This document shows positions 1-8,407 of a stretch of DNA of 64,000 nucleotides, in pieces (positions within the stretch are counted from its first letter, which is position 1; each line of letters opens with the position of its first letter). Under the pieces are notes generated by a model, which was not told the DNA's origin, ran no database searches, and saw nothing but the letters and a program-made list of their open reading frames with translations. A program made the position numbers and the translations under genes. Origin of the DNA: Pseudomonas brassicacearum (GTDB lineage: Bacteria; Pseudomonadota; Gammaproteobacteria; Pseudomonadales; Pseudomonadaceae); contig NZ_MOBJ01000002.1 of assembly GCF_003732225.1 (NCBI RefSeq), positions 186,001-250,000 on the forward strand. The letters are read 5' to 3'.

Positions 1-90
1 ATTTTGAAGGTGCCACCCTTGTTCAGCACCGGCAGCACCACCGGTCAGGTATTGGCGGTCAATGGCGGAATGAGCGCTGGCAAGTGGTAA
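1..90 (+). CDS. short-chain dehydrogenase/reductase, C-terminal end only
   Basis: An open frame enters from the left edge and stops with TAA at 88-90. The last 29 residues include GQVLAVNGGMSAG, which matches the C-terminal strand and tail of classical NAD(P)-dependent short-chain dehydrogenases (typically a GQ-x-hydrophobic-x-x-x-GG ending). The catalytic part lies outside the window, so substrate cannot be judged. A tautomerase gene follows 43 bases downstream on the same strand, suggesting co-transcription. Confidence 0.7.
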   Translation: MLKVPPLFSTGSTTGQVLAVNGGMSAGKW

Positions 91-133
91 ACATTGGGCT
101 GCATTTTCCTGATCACATCACTGGAGAAACATC

Positions 134-337
134 ATGCCTTTCGTAAGCGTGCGTATTACCCGCGACGGTGCCACCAAGGAACAGAAAGCCCAGGTCATCG
201 CCGAAATCACCGACACCTTGCACCGGGTTCTCGGCAAACGGCCAGACTTGACCCACATTGTGATCGAAGAAATCGACACCGATAACTGGGGCTATGCCGG
301 CATGACCACCACCGAGTATCGACAGCAACAGGGATGA
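134..337 (+). CDS. 4-oxalocrotonate tautomerase family protein
   Basis: This 67-residue protein begins Met-Pro-Phe; after Met removal the N-terminal proline is the catalytic base of the 4-OT superfamily. Length and the beta-alpha-beta pattern fit a small homo-oligomeric tautomerase. An Asn-Trp-Gly near residue 50 sits where the family often has an active-site tryptophan. A purine-rich GGAGAAA lies 8 bases before the ATG. It follows a dehydrogenase end by 43 bases, so the two may act together on a keto/enol substrate, which is inference. The exact substrate is unknown. Transcription probably ends at the hairpin at 358-376. Confidence 0.85.
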   Translation: MPFVSVRITRDGATKEQKAQVIAEITDTLHRVLGKRPDLTHIVIEEIDTDNWGYAGMTTTEYRQQQG

Positions 338-357
338 GTAGGTGCCTCGCACAAAAA

Positions 358-382
358 AGCCGTCATCAAGACGGCTGTTTTG
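358..382. terminator. bidirectional terminator between tautomerase and trmA
   Basis: A 7-bp stem (AGCCGTC at 358-364, GACGGCT at 370-376) with a 5-base loop is flanked by six A on the left and GTTTTG on the right. It can end the tautomerase transcript on the plus strand and, more strongly, the trmA transcript on the minus strand. Confidence 0.8.
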
Positions 383-398
383 TATTGAACGTGTGCGA

Positions 399-1478
399 TC
401 AACGCCGGGTCAGCAAGACCCCGGATTCCATGTGGTGCGTCCACGGGAACTGATCGAACATCGCGCAGCGGGTGATGCGGTGGGTGTCGTGCAATTGGGC
501 GATGTTGGCCGCCAGCGTCTCCGGGTTGCACGAGATGTACAGAATGTTCTCGAAGCGTCGGGTCAGCTCGCACGTGTCCGGGTCCATGCCGGCGCGCGGC
601 GGGTCGACGAATACGCTACCGAACTCGTAGCTCTTCAGATCAATGCCGTGCAAACGGCGGAACGGGCGAACTTCATTCAACGCTTCGGTCAGCTCTTCGG
701 CAGACAACCGCACCAGAGTGACGTTATCCACAGCGTTTTCACTGAGGTTGCTCAGCGCCGCATTCACCGAGGTCTTGCTGATTTCGGTAGCCAGCACTTT
801 GCGCACGCGGGTCGCCAGCGGCAGGGTGAAGTTGCCGTTGCCGCAATACAGCTCCAGCAAATCGTCGGAACGATCACCCAGGGCGTCGTACGCCCAGTTG
901 AGCATCTTCTGGTTCACTGTGCCGTTCGGCTGAGTGAATGCGCCTTCAGGTTGGCGATAGCTGAAGGTGCGACCACCGACTTCAAGTTTCTCGACCACAT
1001 AATCATGGCCGATCACTTCGCGTTTGCCCTTGGAACGACCGATCACGCTGACATTCAGGTCTGCGGCCAGTTTTGAAGCCGCCGTGTGCCAGTGTTCGTC
1101 CAGCGGACGGTGATAACACAAGGTGATCATCGCATCACCGGCCAGGGTGGTCAGGAACTCCACCTGAAACAGCTTGTGGCTCAAGGCGGCGCTGGCTTGC
1201 CAGGCGGCCTTGAGCTGCGGCATCAACTGGTTGATGCGCAGGCTTGCGATCGGGAATTCTTCGATCAGGATCGGCGTGCGTTTGTCTTCCTGGGAGAACA
1301 TCGCGTAGTGACGCTCGCCGGCTTCGCGCCACAGACGGAATTCGGCGCGCAGGCGAAAGTTCTTCAATGGCGAGTTGAACACCGCAGGTTCAGGTGCATC
1401 GAACGGCGCCAGCAGGTCACGCAGGCGCGTGGCCTTTTCTTCGAGCTGAGCAGTGTAAGCCTGGGAATCGAAAGTCAT
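399..1478 (-). CDS. trmA: tRNA (uracil-5-)-methyltransferase TrmA
   Basis: TrmA uses S-adenosylmethionine to methylate U54 of tRNA, giving ribothymidine in the T loop. The 359-residue protein is collinear with the E. coli enzyme: an N-terminal RNA-binding region ([10 protein letters not shown]), the SAM-binding motif [24 protein letters not shown], and the catalytic cysteine in [10 protein letters not shown], ending [15 protein letters not shown]. The ATG at 1478 is chosen because it overlaps the stop of the upstream permease gene as ATGA (1475-1478) and gives the standard length; an in-frame start four residues earlier is less likely. This overlap implies translational coupling with the permease. 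Confidence 0.97.
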   Translation of the reverse strand: MTFDSQAYTAQLEEKATRLRDLLAPFDAPEPAVFNSPLKNFRLRAEFRLWREAGERHYAMFSQEDKRTPILIEEFPIASLRINQLMPQLKAAWQASAALSHKLFQVEFLTTLAGDAMITLCYHRPLDEHWHTAASKLAADLNVSVIGRSKGKREVIGHDYVVEKLEVGGRTFSYRQPEGAFTQPNGTVNQKMLNWAYDALGDRSDDLLELYCGNGNFTLPLATRVRKVLATEISKTSVNAALSNLSENAVDNVTLVRLSAEELTEALNEVRPFRRLHGIDLKSYEFGSVFVDPPRAGMDPDTCELTRRFENILYISCNPETLAANIAQLHDTHRITRCAMFDQFPWTHHMESGVLLTRR

Positions 1479-2770
1479 GCGTTGAACCAACCCAACTTGA
1501 TCACGAACAGAATCGACAGAATCACCAACGCCGAGTTCAGTTCACGGCCACGGCCGGACAGCAACTTGATCGCGGTCCAGGAAATGAAACCGAACGCGAT
1601 ACCGTTGGCGATGGAGTAAGTGAACGGCATGGCCAGCGCGGTGACCACCACAGGCGCGGCGACGGTGATGTCGTCCCAGTCTATTTCCGCCAGGCCCGAG
1701 GTCATCAATACGGCGACGAACAGCAGGGCGGGTGCGGTGGCGAACGCCGGTACGCTGCTGGCCAGCGGTGCGAAGAACAGCGCCAGCAGGAACAGGATCG
1801 CCACGACTACCGCCGTCAGACCGGTACGACCGCCGGCGCTGACGCCCGCCGCCGATTCGATGTAACTGGTGGTGGTCGAAGTGCCCAGCAGGGAACCGGC
1901 CATGGCCGCGGTGCTGTCGGCGATCAGCGCACGACCCATTTTTGGCATGTGACCGTCCTTGCCCATCAGGCCGGCGCGCTTGGCGACGCCGATCAGGGTG
2001 CCGGAGTTGTCGAACAGATCGACGAACAGGAAAGCGAAAATCACGCTGACCAGACCGATGTCCAACGCGCCCTTGATGTCCAGTTGCAGGAAGGTCGGCG
2101 CCAGCGAAGGTGGCATCGCCATCACGCCGCCGAACGGTGTGAAGCCCAGGGCGATGGAAACGATGGTCACGGCCAGGATGCCGATCAGTACCGCACCGCG
2201 CACTTTCAGGGCTTCAAGGGCAACGATCAACGCAAAACCCAGGGTCGCGAGGATCGGTGCCGGTTGTTTCAGGTCGCCGAGGCCAACCATGGTCGCAGGG
2301 TTGCTGACCACGATACCGGCGTTGTGCAGGGCGATCAGCGCCAGGAACAGGCCGATACCGGCGGCAATCGCCGAGCGCAACGCCAATGGGATGCTGTTGA
2401 TGATCCATTCGCGGATGCGAAAGATCGACAACAGGAAAAACATGACCGCCGAGATGAACACCGCACCCAGCGCCACTTGCCAGGTGTGGCCCATGTGCAG
2501 AACCACGGTGTAGGTGAAGAAGGCATTCAGGCCCATGCCCGGTGCCAGCGCGATCGGGTAGTTGGCGATCAGGCCCATGGTCGTCGAGCCGATGGCCGCA
2601 GCCAGGCACGTTGCGACAAACACCGCGCCCTTGTCCATGCCGGTCTCGCCGAGGATGCTCGGGTTGACGAACAGAATGTAGGCCATGGCCAAAAAGGTCG
2701 TGATACCGGCAAGAATCTCGGTACGCACGTTGGTGTTGTGTGCCTTGAGTTGAAACAGCCTTTCCAGCAT
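1475..2770 (-). CDS. NCS2 family purine/xanthine-type permease (AzgA-like)
   Basis: A 431-residue polytopic inner-membrane protein with about 12-14 hydrophobic segments. It has the hallmarks of the AzgA-like branch of NCS2 nucleobase permeases: [18 protein letters not shown] at the N terminus, [10 protein letters not shown], and [11 protein letters not shown] in the later transporter repeat. Members of this branch (E. coli AdeP, PurP, GhxP, GhxQ) import adenine, guanine or hypoxanthine by proton symport; which one applies here cannot be read from the sequence. GGGGAG precedes the ATG. Its stop overlaps the trmA start, so the two form one unit. Confidence 0.88.
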   Translation of the reverse strand: MLERLFQLKAHNTNVRTEILAGITTFLAMAYILFVNPSILGETGMDKGAVFVATCLAAAIGSTTMGLIANYPIALAPGMGLNAFFTYTVVLHMGHTWQVALGAVFISAVMFFLLSIFRIREWIINSIPLALRSAIAAGIGLFLALIALHNAGIVVSNPATMVGLGDLKQPAPILATLGFALIVALEALKVRGAVLIGILAVTIVSIALGFTPFGGVMAMPPSLAPTFLQLDIKGALDIGLVSVIFAFLFVDLFDNSGTLIGVAKRAGLMGKDGHMPKMGRALIADSTAAMAGSLLGTSTTTSYIESAAGVSAGGRTGLTAVVVAILFLLALFFAPLASSVPAFATAPALLFVAVLMTSGLAEIDWDDITVAAPVVVTALAMPFTYSIANGIAFGFISWTAIKLLSGRGRELNSALVILSILFVIKLGWFNA

Positions 2771-2974
2771 GTCTGCTCCCCGTGGCGCGCCTGGCGCCGT
2801 GAATGTATCGACTTCAACAGCAAAGCACAGGCCGTGCCAGGCGCCTGAGTATTTTCTGTCGGTCGGAAAAAGCCGCGCATCATACCAGCAGCGTGCGGCT
2901 ATGGCTGCGATCGTCGCCGATGTTTTGTCGTCTGGGGGAGTGGGGCATACTGCGCGCTGGTTTCAGGAGGGAAT

Positions 2975-3433
2975 ATGTCTTCTATAAAGAGCAGGATGAT
3001 TCTGGCATTTAGCCTGTTTGGCACCTTGTTGGTCGGCGCGCAAAGCGCAATGGCGGCGTCCGCACCACCGTTGAGTGAAGTCAAGGTCCTCAAGGTCCAG
3101 TCGCCGTCCTGCGGCATTGAAAATATTGCGCCAGGGCAGGAGAAGACGCAGTGCGATCACGCAGGACCGAACATCAAGATCTATGTGCTGGAGATCGGCT
3201 ACGGCCGCCTGCCGAATGCAACGCTGGACGGCTTTGAAGTCGATGGCGTACGGACCCCTGTCTGCGCCTATGGCAACGGCAATCTGACGGAATGCTCCGG
3301 CATGGCCAGCAAGATCGTCGGCAATCTCTACGTCTTTGATCTGGCGGGTAAGCAGGAAGGTACGTTCACCTTCAGCAATACCTCGATCAATGCCCCCGGC
3401 AATACGATGTCGACGCAGCTGTACATCAAGTAG
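2975..3433 (+). CDS. secreted protein of unknown function (DUF4879-like)
   Basis: The 152-residue product starts with a typical Sec signal peptide: a basic start, the hydrophobic stretch ILAFSLFGTLLVG, and a likely cleavage after AMA near residue 27. The mature part contains four cysteines (in PSCG, TQCDH, VCAY, TECSG), which could form two disulfides in the periplasm or outside. The pattern recalls the DUF4879 family of small secreted proteins, but this is from memory and not certain. AGGAGG lies 6 bases before the ATG. No operon partner is evident; the neighbours face away or belong to other functions. Confidence 0.7.
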   Translation: MSSIKSRMILAFSLFGTLLVGAQSAMAASAPPLSEVKVLKVQSPSCGIENIAPGQEKTQCDHAGPNIKIYVLEIGYGRLPNATLDGFEVDGVRTPVCAYGNGNLTECSGMASKIVGNLYVFDLAGKQEGTFTFSNTSINAPGNTMSTQLYIK

Positions 3434-3514
3434 CTTTCATTGGGTAACAGCACCGCTCGAACATCTGTCAGCAAAGCTGACTACGCTTTAAAGATCACCC
3501 TGTGGACGCAGACC

Positions 3515-4066
3515 ATGACCTTTAGAGCCCTGATTACCCTTGCCGAAGGTATCGACGACCTGCAAGGCGTGACACTGATCGACGTGTTACGCCGTGCGAA
3601 AGTCGAAGTGGTGGTGGCGAGCATCGAATCGCGGCGCATGCTCACCTGCGCCCGTGGCACCCGACTGACCGCCGACGCGATGCTGGTCGATGTGCTGGCG
3701 CAACCGTTCGATCTGGTCGTTTTACCCGGCGGCGCCGTGGGCGCTCAGCGCCTGGCAGCTCATCAACCCTTGTTACAGCTGGTCAAGGATCAATCCGCCG
3801 CCGGGCGCCTGTTCGCCGCTATCGCCGAGTCACCGGCGCTGGCGCTGCAAGCCTTTGGCGTATTGCGTCAGCGGCGCATGACCTGCCTGCCTGCGGCCAG
3901 CCATCATTTGCTCGGCTGTACGTTCGTCGATCAACCCGTGGTCATCGACGGCAATTGCATCACCGCTCAAGGTTCGAGCGCTGCCCTGGCGTTTGCGTTG
4001 GTGCTGGTTGAACGACTGTGTGGCAAGGCCGTCAGGGCTGCGGTGGCGGGGGAGTTGCTGGTGTAG
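3515..4066 (+). CDS. DJ-1/PfpI family protein lacking the nucleophile cysteine
   Basis: The 183-residue protein follows the YajL/DJ-1 fold: an N-terminal strand and EGIDDLQGVTLIDVL helix, the strand LVVLPGG, then the nucleophile-elbow region. In E. coli YajL the elbow reads AAICAAPA with the active cysteine; here it reads AAIAESPA, so the cysteine is replaced by alanine. The glutamate that supports this cysteine also differs (IDD for SEE). Glyoxalase or deglycase-type chemistry is therefore doubtful. The ATG at 3515 gives the family N terminus; a longer frame from TTG at 3440 lacks similarity. Its 3' end overlaps the convergent MFS gene by 35 bases. Confidence 0.8.
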   Translation: MTFRALITLAEGIDDLQGVTLIDVLRRAKVEVVVASIESRRMLTCARGTRLTADAMLVDVLAQPFDLVVLPGGAVGAQRLAAHQPLLQLVKDQSAAGRLFAAIAESPALALQAFGVLRQRRMTCLPAASHHLLGCTFVDQPVVIDGNCITAQGSSAALAFALVLVERLCGKAVRAAVAGELLV

Positions 4067-5315
4067 CGGATACCGCTGAGGCTTTCGGCTCATCCACCGG
4101 CACATGCATGCGGTCGCGCTGGGCCAGGGTCGGGAACAGTTTGATCCAGGTCCCGGTGACCAGCAGCGTACCGATCCCGCCCATGACCACCGCCGGTACG
4201 GTGCCGAACCAGTGGGCGGTGAGGCCGGACTCGAACTCGCCCAACTGGTTCGAGGCGCCGATGAACAAACCGTTCACCGCGCTGACCCGGCCGCGCATTT
4301 CGTCCGGGGTTTCCAGTTGCACGAAGGACGCGCGGATCACCATGCTGATCATGTCTGCCGCGCCGAGCACCACCAGCACCGCCAACGAGAACCAGAACGA
4401 GGTCGACAGGCCGAAGGCGATGGTCGCGACGCCGAACACCCCGACGGCCGTGAACATGACGCGTCCAACGTTGCGCTCCACGGCAAACCGCGCCAGCCAT
4501 AACGACATCAACAAGGCTCCGACCGCTGGCGCCGAGCGCAGCAGGCCCAGCCCCCAGGGACCTGTCAGCAGGATGTCCTTGGCAAATACCGGCAGCAGCG
4601 CCGTGGCACCACCGAGCAATACCGCGAACAAGTCCAGTGAGATCGCGCCAAGAATGTCCGGGCGACTGCGAATGAAGCGAATCCCGGCGAGCAACGAATC
4701 CAGGGTCGCCTTGCCCTTGTTCAGCGGGGTTTGTCGTGCGGGCAGGTTGAGCATCAGGGTGCAGGCGATGAGGTACAGAATCACCGTCGGGCCATACACC
4801 CAGACGCTGCCGAAGGCATACAGCAAACCGCCTAGCGCTGGCGCGACGATGGTGGCCGATTGTTGCGCCGATTGCGCAGCCGCGACGGCGCGGGGGAACA
4901 GCGCGCTGGGCACGATGCTGGGCAGCAACGCCTGGGTGGTCGGCATTTCGAACGAGCGGGCGGCGCCGAGCAGGAACGCGAGGATGAAGATCATCTCGCG
5001 GGTGACATGCTCGGTAGCACTGCCGATGGCCAGGACGAGGGCGATCATCGCCTGCAACGATTGGCAGATGGCCGCGACCTTGCGCCGGTCATAGCGGTCC
5101 GCCACATGCCCGGTGTGGAGCATGAACAACACCCGTGGCGCGAACTCCACCAGCCCGACCAGCCCCAGGTCCAGCACATTGCCGGTCAGTTGGTAGAGGT
5201 TCCAGCCGATCGCCACGGTGAGCATCTGGAAACCACTGGCGGTGAATATCCGTGCCAGCCAGAACGCAATGAACGGGCGGTGATGGCGCAATAACAACGG
5301 AGCTTGGGTTGGCAT
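4032..5315 (-). CDS. MFS transporter (EntS-like drug/siderophore-exporter type)
   Basis: A 427-residue protein with about 12 transmembrane helices. FIAFWLARIFTASGFQM at the N terminus and the loop 2-3 motif GHVADRYDRRKV mark the major facilitator superfamily, in the group that includes EntS and related exporters (DHA3 type). Substrate is unknown; no siderophore or antibiotic genes are nearby. The C terminus is an unusual Pro-rich tail (ATPATPPPPQP) encoded in the stretch shared with the end of the DJ-1 family gene on the other strand. Confidence 0.85.
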   Translation of the reverse strand: MPTQAPLLLRHHRPFIAFWLARIFTASGFQMLTVAIGWNLYQLTGNVLDLGLVGLVEFAPRVLFMLHTGHVADRYDRRKVAAICQSLQAMIALVLAIGSATEHVTREMIFILAFLLGAARSFEMPTTQALLPSIVPSALFPRAVAAAQSAQQSATIVAPALGGLLYAFGSVWVYGPTVILYLIACTLMLNLPARQTPLNKGKATLDSLLAGIRFIRSRPDILGAISLDLFAVLLGGATALLPVFAKDILLTGPWGLGLLRSAPAVGALLMSLWLARFAVERNVGRVMFTAVGVFGVATIAFGLSTSFWFSLAVLVVLGAADMISMVIRASFVQLETPDEMRGRVSAVNGLFIGASNQLGEFESGLTAHWFGTVPAVVMGGIGTLLVTGTWIKLFPTLAQRDRMHVPVDEPKASAVSATPATPPPPQP

Positions 5316-5470
5316 CGGCAGGCAGGTCTGGGCGGGGAAAAATCGAGATTATCACCAAGTTGTAACTAAAGGTGCGCAGGTCGGAGGGTAGGAGGGGCTG
5401 AGGCAACCTGTCACGCGGCAAAAGACCACACAGTCCGGCGGCGAAAATGGGACTACTCTTTCATCGTTAC

Positions 5471-5484
5471 TTGATCCAGATCAA
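5471..5484. promoter_or_regulatory. ANR/FNR box upstream of cioAB
   Basis: TTGATCCAGATCAA is a perfect match to the FNR-family consensus TTGAT-N4-ATCAA. It lies 160 bases before the cioA start in a 328-base gap that has no other gene. ANR, the Pseudomonas oxygen-sensing homologue, is known to act on cyanide-insensitive oxidase genes in P. aeruginosa, usually as a repressor at low oxygen. Confidence 0.8.
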
Positions 5485-5643
5485 AACCCTTGGTGGATTT
5501 GCTCTGACGGCCAGATGGCCAGACTCCCTGCGTTGCGATGGTTGTAAAAAACAACGAATTTGAATTCGCCACACTCCATAACCGTGGGGGCGGTGGGTGC
5601 AGGCTTCCAGCCAGCAGCCGTATTACCAGACAGAGGAAGACTT

Positions 5644-7077
5644 ATGTTCGGTTTGGAGGCACTTGATCTCGCCCGAATTCAGTTCGCGTTCACCATCTCA
5701 TTCCACATCCTGTTCCCGGCGATCACCATCGGCCTGGCGAGTTACCTGGCGGTGCTCGAAGGCTTGTGGCTGAAGACCCACAACGACACTTACCGTGATC
5801 TGTACCACTTCTGGTCGAAGATCTTTGCCGTCAACTTCGGCATGGGCGTGGTCTCCGGATTGGTCATGGCCTATCAGTTTGGCACCAACTGGAGCCGCTT
5901 CTCGGACTTTGCCGGTTCCGTCACCGGGCCGTTGCTGACCTATGAAGTGCTCACGGCGTTCTTCCTCGAAGCCGGTTTCCTCGGCGTCATGTTGTTCGGC
6001 TGGAACAAGGTCGGGCGCAAGCTGCACTTTTTCGCCACGGTCATGGTGGCCATCGGCACGCTGATCTCGACGTTCTGGATTCTTGCCTCCAACAGCTGGA
6101 TGCAAACCCCGCAGGGCTACGAAATCGTTAACGGCCAGGTGATTCCGGTGGACTGGCTGGCGGTGATTTTCAACCCCTCGTTCCCGTACCGCTTGATGCA
6201 CATGGCCACGGCAGCCTTTGTGGCCACTGCATTCTTTGTCGGCTCGTCGGCCGCCTGGCACCTGTTGCGGGGCCGTGATAACCCGGCGATTCGCACCATG
6301 CTGTCGATGGCCATGTGGATGGCCCTGATCGTTGCACCCATTCAGGCGGTGATCGGTGACTTCCACGGCCTCAACACGCTCGAGCATCAACCGGCAAAAA
6401 TCGCTGCGATCGAAGGTCACTGGGAAAACGTCGGCAATGAACCGACCCCGCTGATCCTGTTCGGCTGGCCGGACATGAAAGCCGAGAAGACCAGATTCGC
6501 GGTAGAGATTCCCTACCTGGGCAGCCTGATCCTGACTCACTCGCTGGACAAACAGGTTCCGGCGCTCAAGGAGTTCGCCCCTGAAGACCGGCCGAATTCG
6601 ACCATCGTGTTCTGGTCGTTCCGGATCATGGTCGGGCTGGGCTTCCTGATGATCTTCACCGGGCTGTGGAGCCTGTGGCTGCGCAAGCGTGACAGGCTGT
6701 ATTCGAACCGTGCGTTCCTCTACCTGGCCTTGTGGATGGGGCCATCGGGCCTGATTGCGATTCTCGCCGGTTGGTTCACCACTGAAATCGGCCGTCAGCC
6801 GTGGGTGGTGTACGGGCTGATGCGCACTGCCGACGCTTCATCCATGCACAGTTTCTTGCAGATGAGCATTACGCTGGCGCTGTTCGTCGTGGTCTATTTC
6901 TCGCTGTTTGGTGTCGGTTTGGGCTACATGATGCGCCTGGTGCGCAAAGGGCCGAAAATCAACGAAGGTGCTGAAACGAGCCACGGTGGCCCTGGTCAGC
7001 AACGCACGCCGGCCCGTCCGCTTTCCGCGGCCGACGATAACGGTGATCACAGCCACAGTCTGAACAAGGGGAATTGA
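5644..7077 (+). CDS. cioA: cyanide-insensitive quinol oxidase subunit I
   Basis: CioA is the haem-carrying subunit I of a bd-type quinol oxidase in the inner membrane that passes electrons from ubiquinol to oxygen and resists cyanide. The 477-residue protein begins MFGLEALDLARIQFAFT; His21 matches the N-terminal haem b595 ligand of CydA. The GRQPW motif (TTEIGRQPWVVYG) is intact, and the Q-loop region is short, as in Cio rather than E. coli CydA. The ATG at 5644 is preceded by AGAGGAAG; a longer in-frame start at 5560 adds residues unlike the family. cioB starts 3 bases after the stop. The ANR box upstream suggests oxygen control. Confidence 0.96.
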   Translation: MFGLEALDLARIQFAFTISFHILFPAITIGLASYLAVLEGLWLKTHNDTYRDLYHFWSKIFAVNFGMGVVSGLVMAYQFGTNWSRFSDFAGSVTGPLLTYEVLTAFFLEAGFLGVMLFGWNKVGRKLHFFATVMVAIGTLISTFWILASNSWMQTPQGYEIVNGQVIPVDWLAVIFNPSFPYRLMHMATAAFVATAFFVGSSAAWHLLRGRDNPAIRTMLSMAMWMALIVAPIQAVIGDFHGLNTLEHQPAKIAAIEGHWENVGNEPTPLILFGWPDMKAEKTRFAVEIPYLGSLILTHSLDKQVPALKEFAPEDRPNSTIVFWSFRIMVGLGFLMIFTGLWSLWLRKRDRLYSNRAFLYLALWMGPSGLIAILAGWFTTEIGRQPWVVYGLMRTADASSMHSFLQMSITLALFVVVYFSLFGVGLGYMMRLVRKGPKINEGAETSHGGPGQQRTPARPLSAADDNGDHSHSLNKGN

Positions 7078-7080
7078 GTC

Positions 7081-8088
7081 ATGGGTATTGATCTTCCGCT
7101 GATCTGGGCCGTGATCATCATCTTCGGCATCATGATGTACGTGGTCATGGATGGCTTTGACCTGGGGATCGGCATTCTCTTCCCCTTCATCAAGGGCGAC
7201 CGTGACCGCGACGTGATGATGAACACCGTCGCCCCGGTCTGGGACGGTAACGAAACCTGGCTGGTATTGGGTGGCGCGGCATTGTTCGGCGCCTTCCCGC
7301 TGGCGTATTCGGTGGTGCTGTCGGCGTTGTACCTGCCGCTGATCCTGATGCTGATCGGCTTGATCTTCCGCGGTGTGGCCTTCGAGTTCCGCTTCAAGGC
7401 CAAGGACGACAAGCGGCACATCTGGGACAAGTGCTTCATCGGCGGTTCGCTGACGGCGACGTTCTTTCAGGGCGTCGCGCTCGGGGCGTTTATCGACGGC
7501 ATACCGGTGGTCAATCGACAGTTCGCTGGCGGCACGCTGGACTGGCTGACACCGTTCTCGCTGTTCTGTGGCGTGGCGCTGATCGTCGCTTATGCGCTGC
7601 TCGGCTGCACTTGGCTGATCATGAAAACCGAAGGCAAGTTGCAGGAGCAGATGCACAACCTGGCGCGACCGCTGGCGTTCGTGGTGTTGGCGGTGACCGG
7701 AATCGTCAGCATCTGGACCCCGCTGGCGCATGCCGAGATTGCTGCGCGCTGGTTCACCCTGCCGAACCTGTTCTGGTTCCTGCCGGTGCCAATCCTGGTG
7801 CTGGTGACGATGTACGGTTTACTGCGCGCTGTGGCCCGTAACGCTCACTACACGCCGTTCCTGTTGACCCTGGTGCTGATCTTCCTCGGTTACAGCGGTC
7901 TGGGAATCAGCCTGTGGCCGAACATCGTGCCGCCGTCGATCTCGATCTGGGACGCCGCCGCACCGCCGCAAAGCCAGGGCTTCATGCTGGTTGGCACCTT
8001 GTTCATCATCCCGTTCATTCTGGGCTACACCTTCTGGAGCTACTACGTGTTCCGCGGCAAGGTGACCCACGAAGACGGTTACCACTAG
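7081..8088 (+). CDS. cioB: cyanide-insensitive quinol oxidase subunit II
   Basis: CioB is the second integral membrane subunit of the bd-type quinol oxidase. The 335-residue sequence shows about eight hydrophobic helices and the CydB-type N terminus with MDGFDLGIGILFPF and VWDGNETWLVLGG. It sits 3 bases after cioA and is followed by a 55-residue membrane protein gene, so all three are expected in one transcript. A broken REP half-site lies in the gap to that small gene. Confidence 0.96.
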   Translation: MGIDLPLIWAVIIIFGIMMYVVMDGFDLGIGILFPFIKGDRDRDVMMNTVAPVWDGNETWLVLGGAALFGAFPLAYSVVLSALYLPLILMLIGLIFRGVAFEFRFKAKDDKRHIWDKCFIGGSLTATFFQGVALGAFIDGIPVVNRQFAGGTLDWLTPFSLFCGVALIVAYALLGCTWLIMKTEGKLQEQMHNLARPLAFVVLAVTGIVSIWTPLAHAEIAARWFTLPNLFWFLPVPILVLVTMYGLLRAVARNAHYTPFLLTLVLIFLGYSGLGISLWPNIVPPSISIWDAAAPPQSQGFMLVGTLFIIPFILGYTFWSYYVFRGKVTHEDGYH

Positions 8089-8132
8089 CAGGAGCAGAGC
8101 TTGCTCGCGATGGCGTCTTGACCGGCGCCATC
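8089..8132 (+). repeat. REP half-site relic inside the cio operon
   Basis: The stretch GAGCTTGCTCGCGATGGCG (8097-8115) is the core of the local REP family without its usual GGGAGC flank or partner copy. GATGGCG (8109-8115) can pair with CGCCATC (8126-8132). It occupies most of the 68-base gap between cioB and the small downstream gene. Confidence 0.65.
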
Positions 8133-8156
8133 AAAACCAGACCGAGGACTCGGGCA

Positions 8157-8324
8157 ATGGCTAATAAACACTCTTTGCAGGAAATCGAGCAGGCTGAAAA
8201 GAAGCCGCTCTGGCAACGTCTTGGCTGGTTGGCAATGATCTGGACCGGCAGCGTACTGGCGCTGTTTGTCGTGGCCAGCCTGATGCGCATGTTCATGAAT
8301 GCTGCAGGCCTGACCACTCACTGA
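8157..8324 (+). CDS. small membrane protein of the Cio oxidase (DUF2474)
   Basis: A 55-residue protein with a charged N terminus (EIEQAEKKPLWQRLGW) and one transmembrane helix (about residues 22-46). This architecture and place, just after cioB, fit the DUF2474 group, thought to be the Cio counterpart of the CydX/CbdX small subunits that stabilise bd oxidases. The role is inferred from context. The ATG at 8157 is the first good start after cioB; it lacks a strong ribosome site. A terminator follows at 8370-8391. Confidence 0.8.
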   Translation: MANKHSLQEIEQAEKKPLWQRLGWLAMIWTGSVLALFVVASLMRMFMNAAGLTTH

Positions 8325-8369
8325 TCGACCCGAACATCCCATCCCGTGCTTTGCGGCACGGATTTATAA

Positions 8370-8391
8370 CCCTCCGCTGGAGGGTTTTTTT
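8370..8391 (+). terminator. terminator of the cio operon
   Basis: CCCTCC, a 3-base loop and GGAGGG (8370-8384) are followed by seven T (8385-8391), a classic intrinsic terminator for the plus-strand cio genes. Confidence 0.9.
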
Positions 8392-8407
8392 GCCTGGGCG
8401 TTGGCCG

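Noticed and set aside
3440..3514. Upstream extension of the DJ-1-like gene from TTG
   Set aside because: The added 25 residues have no similarity to the family N terminus and the ATG at 3515 begins at the conserved first strand.
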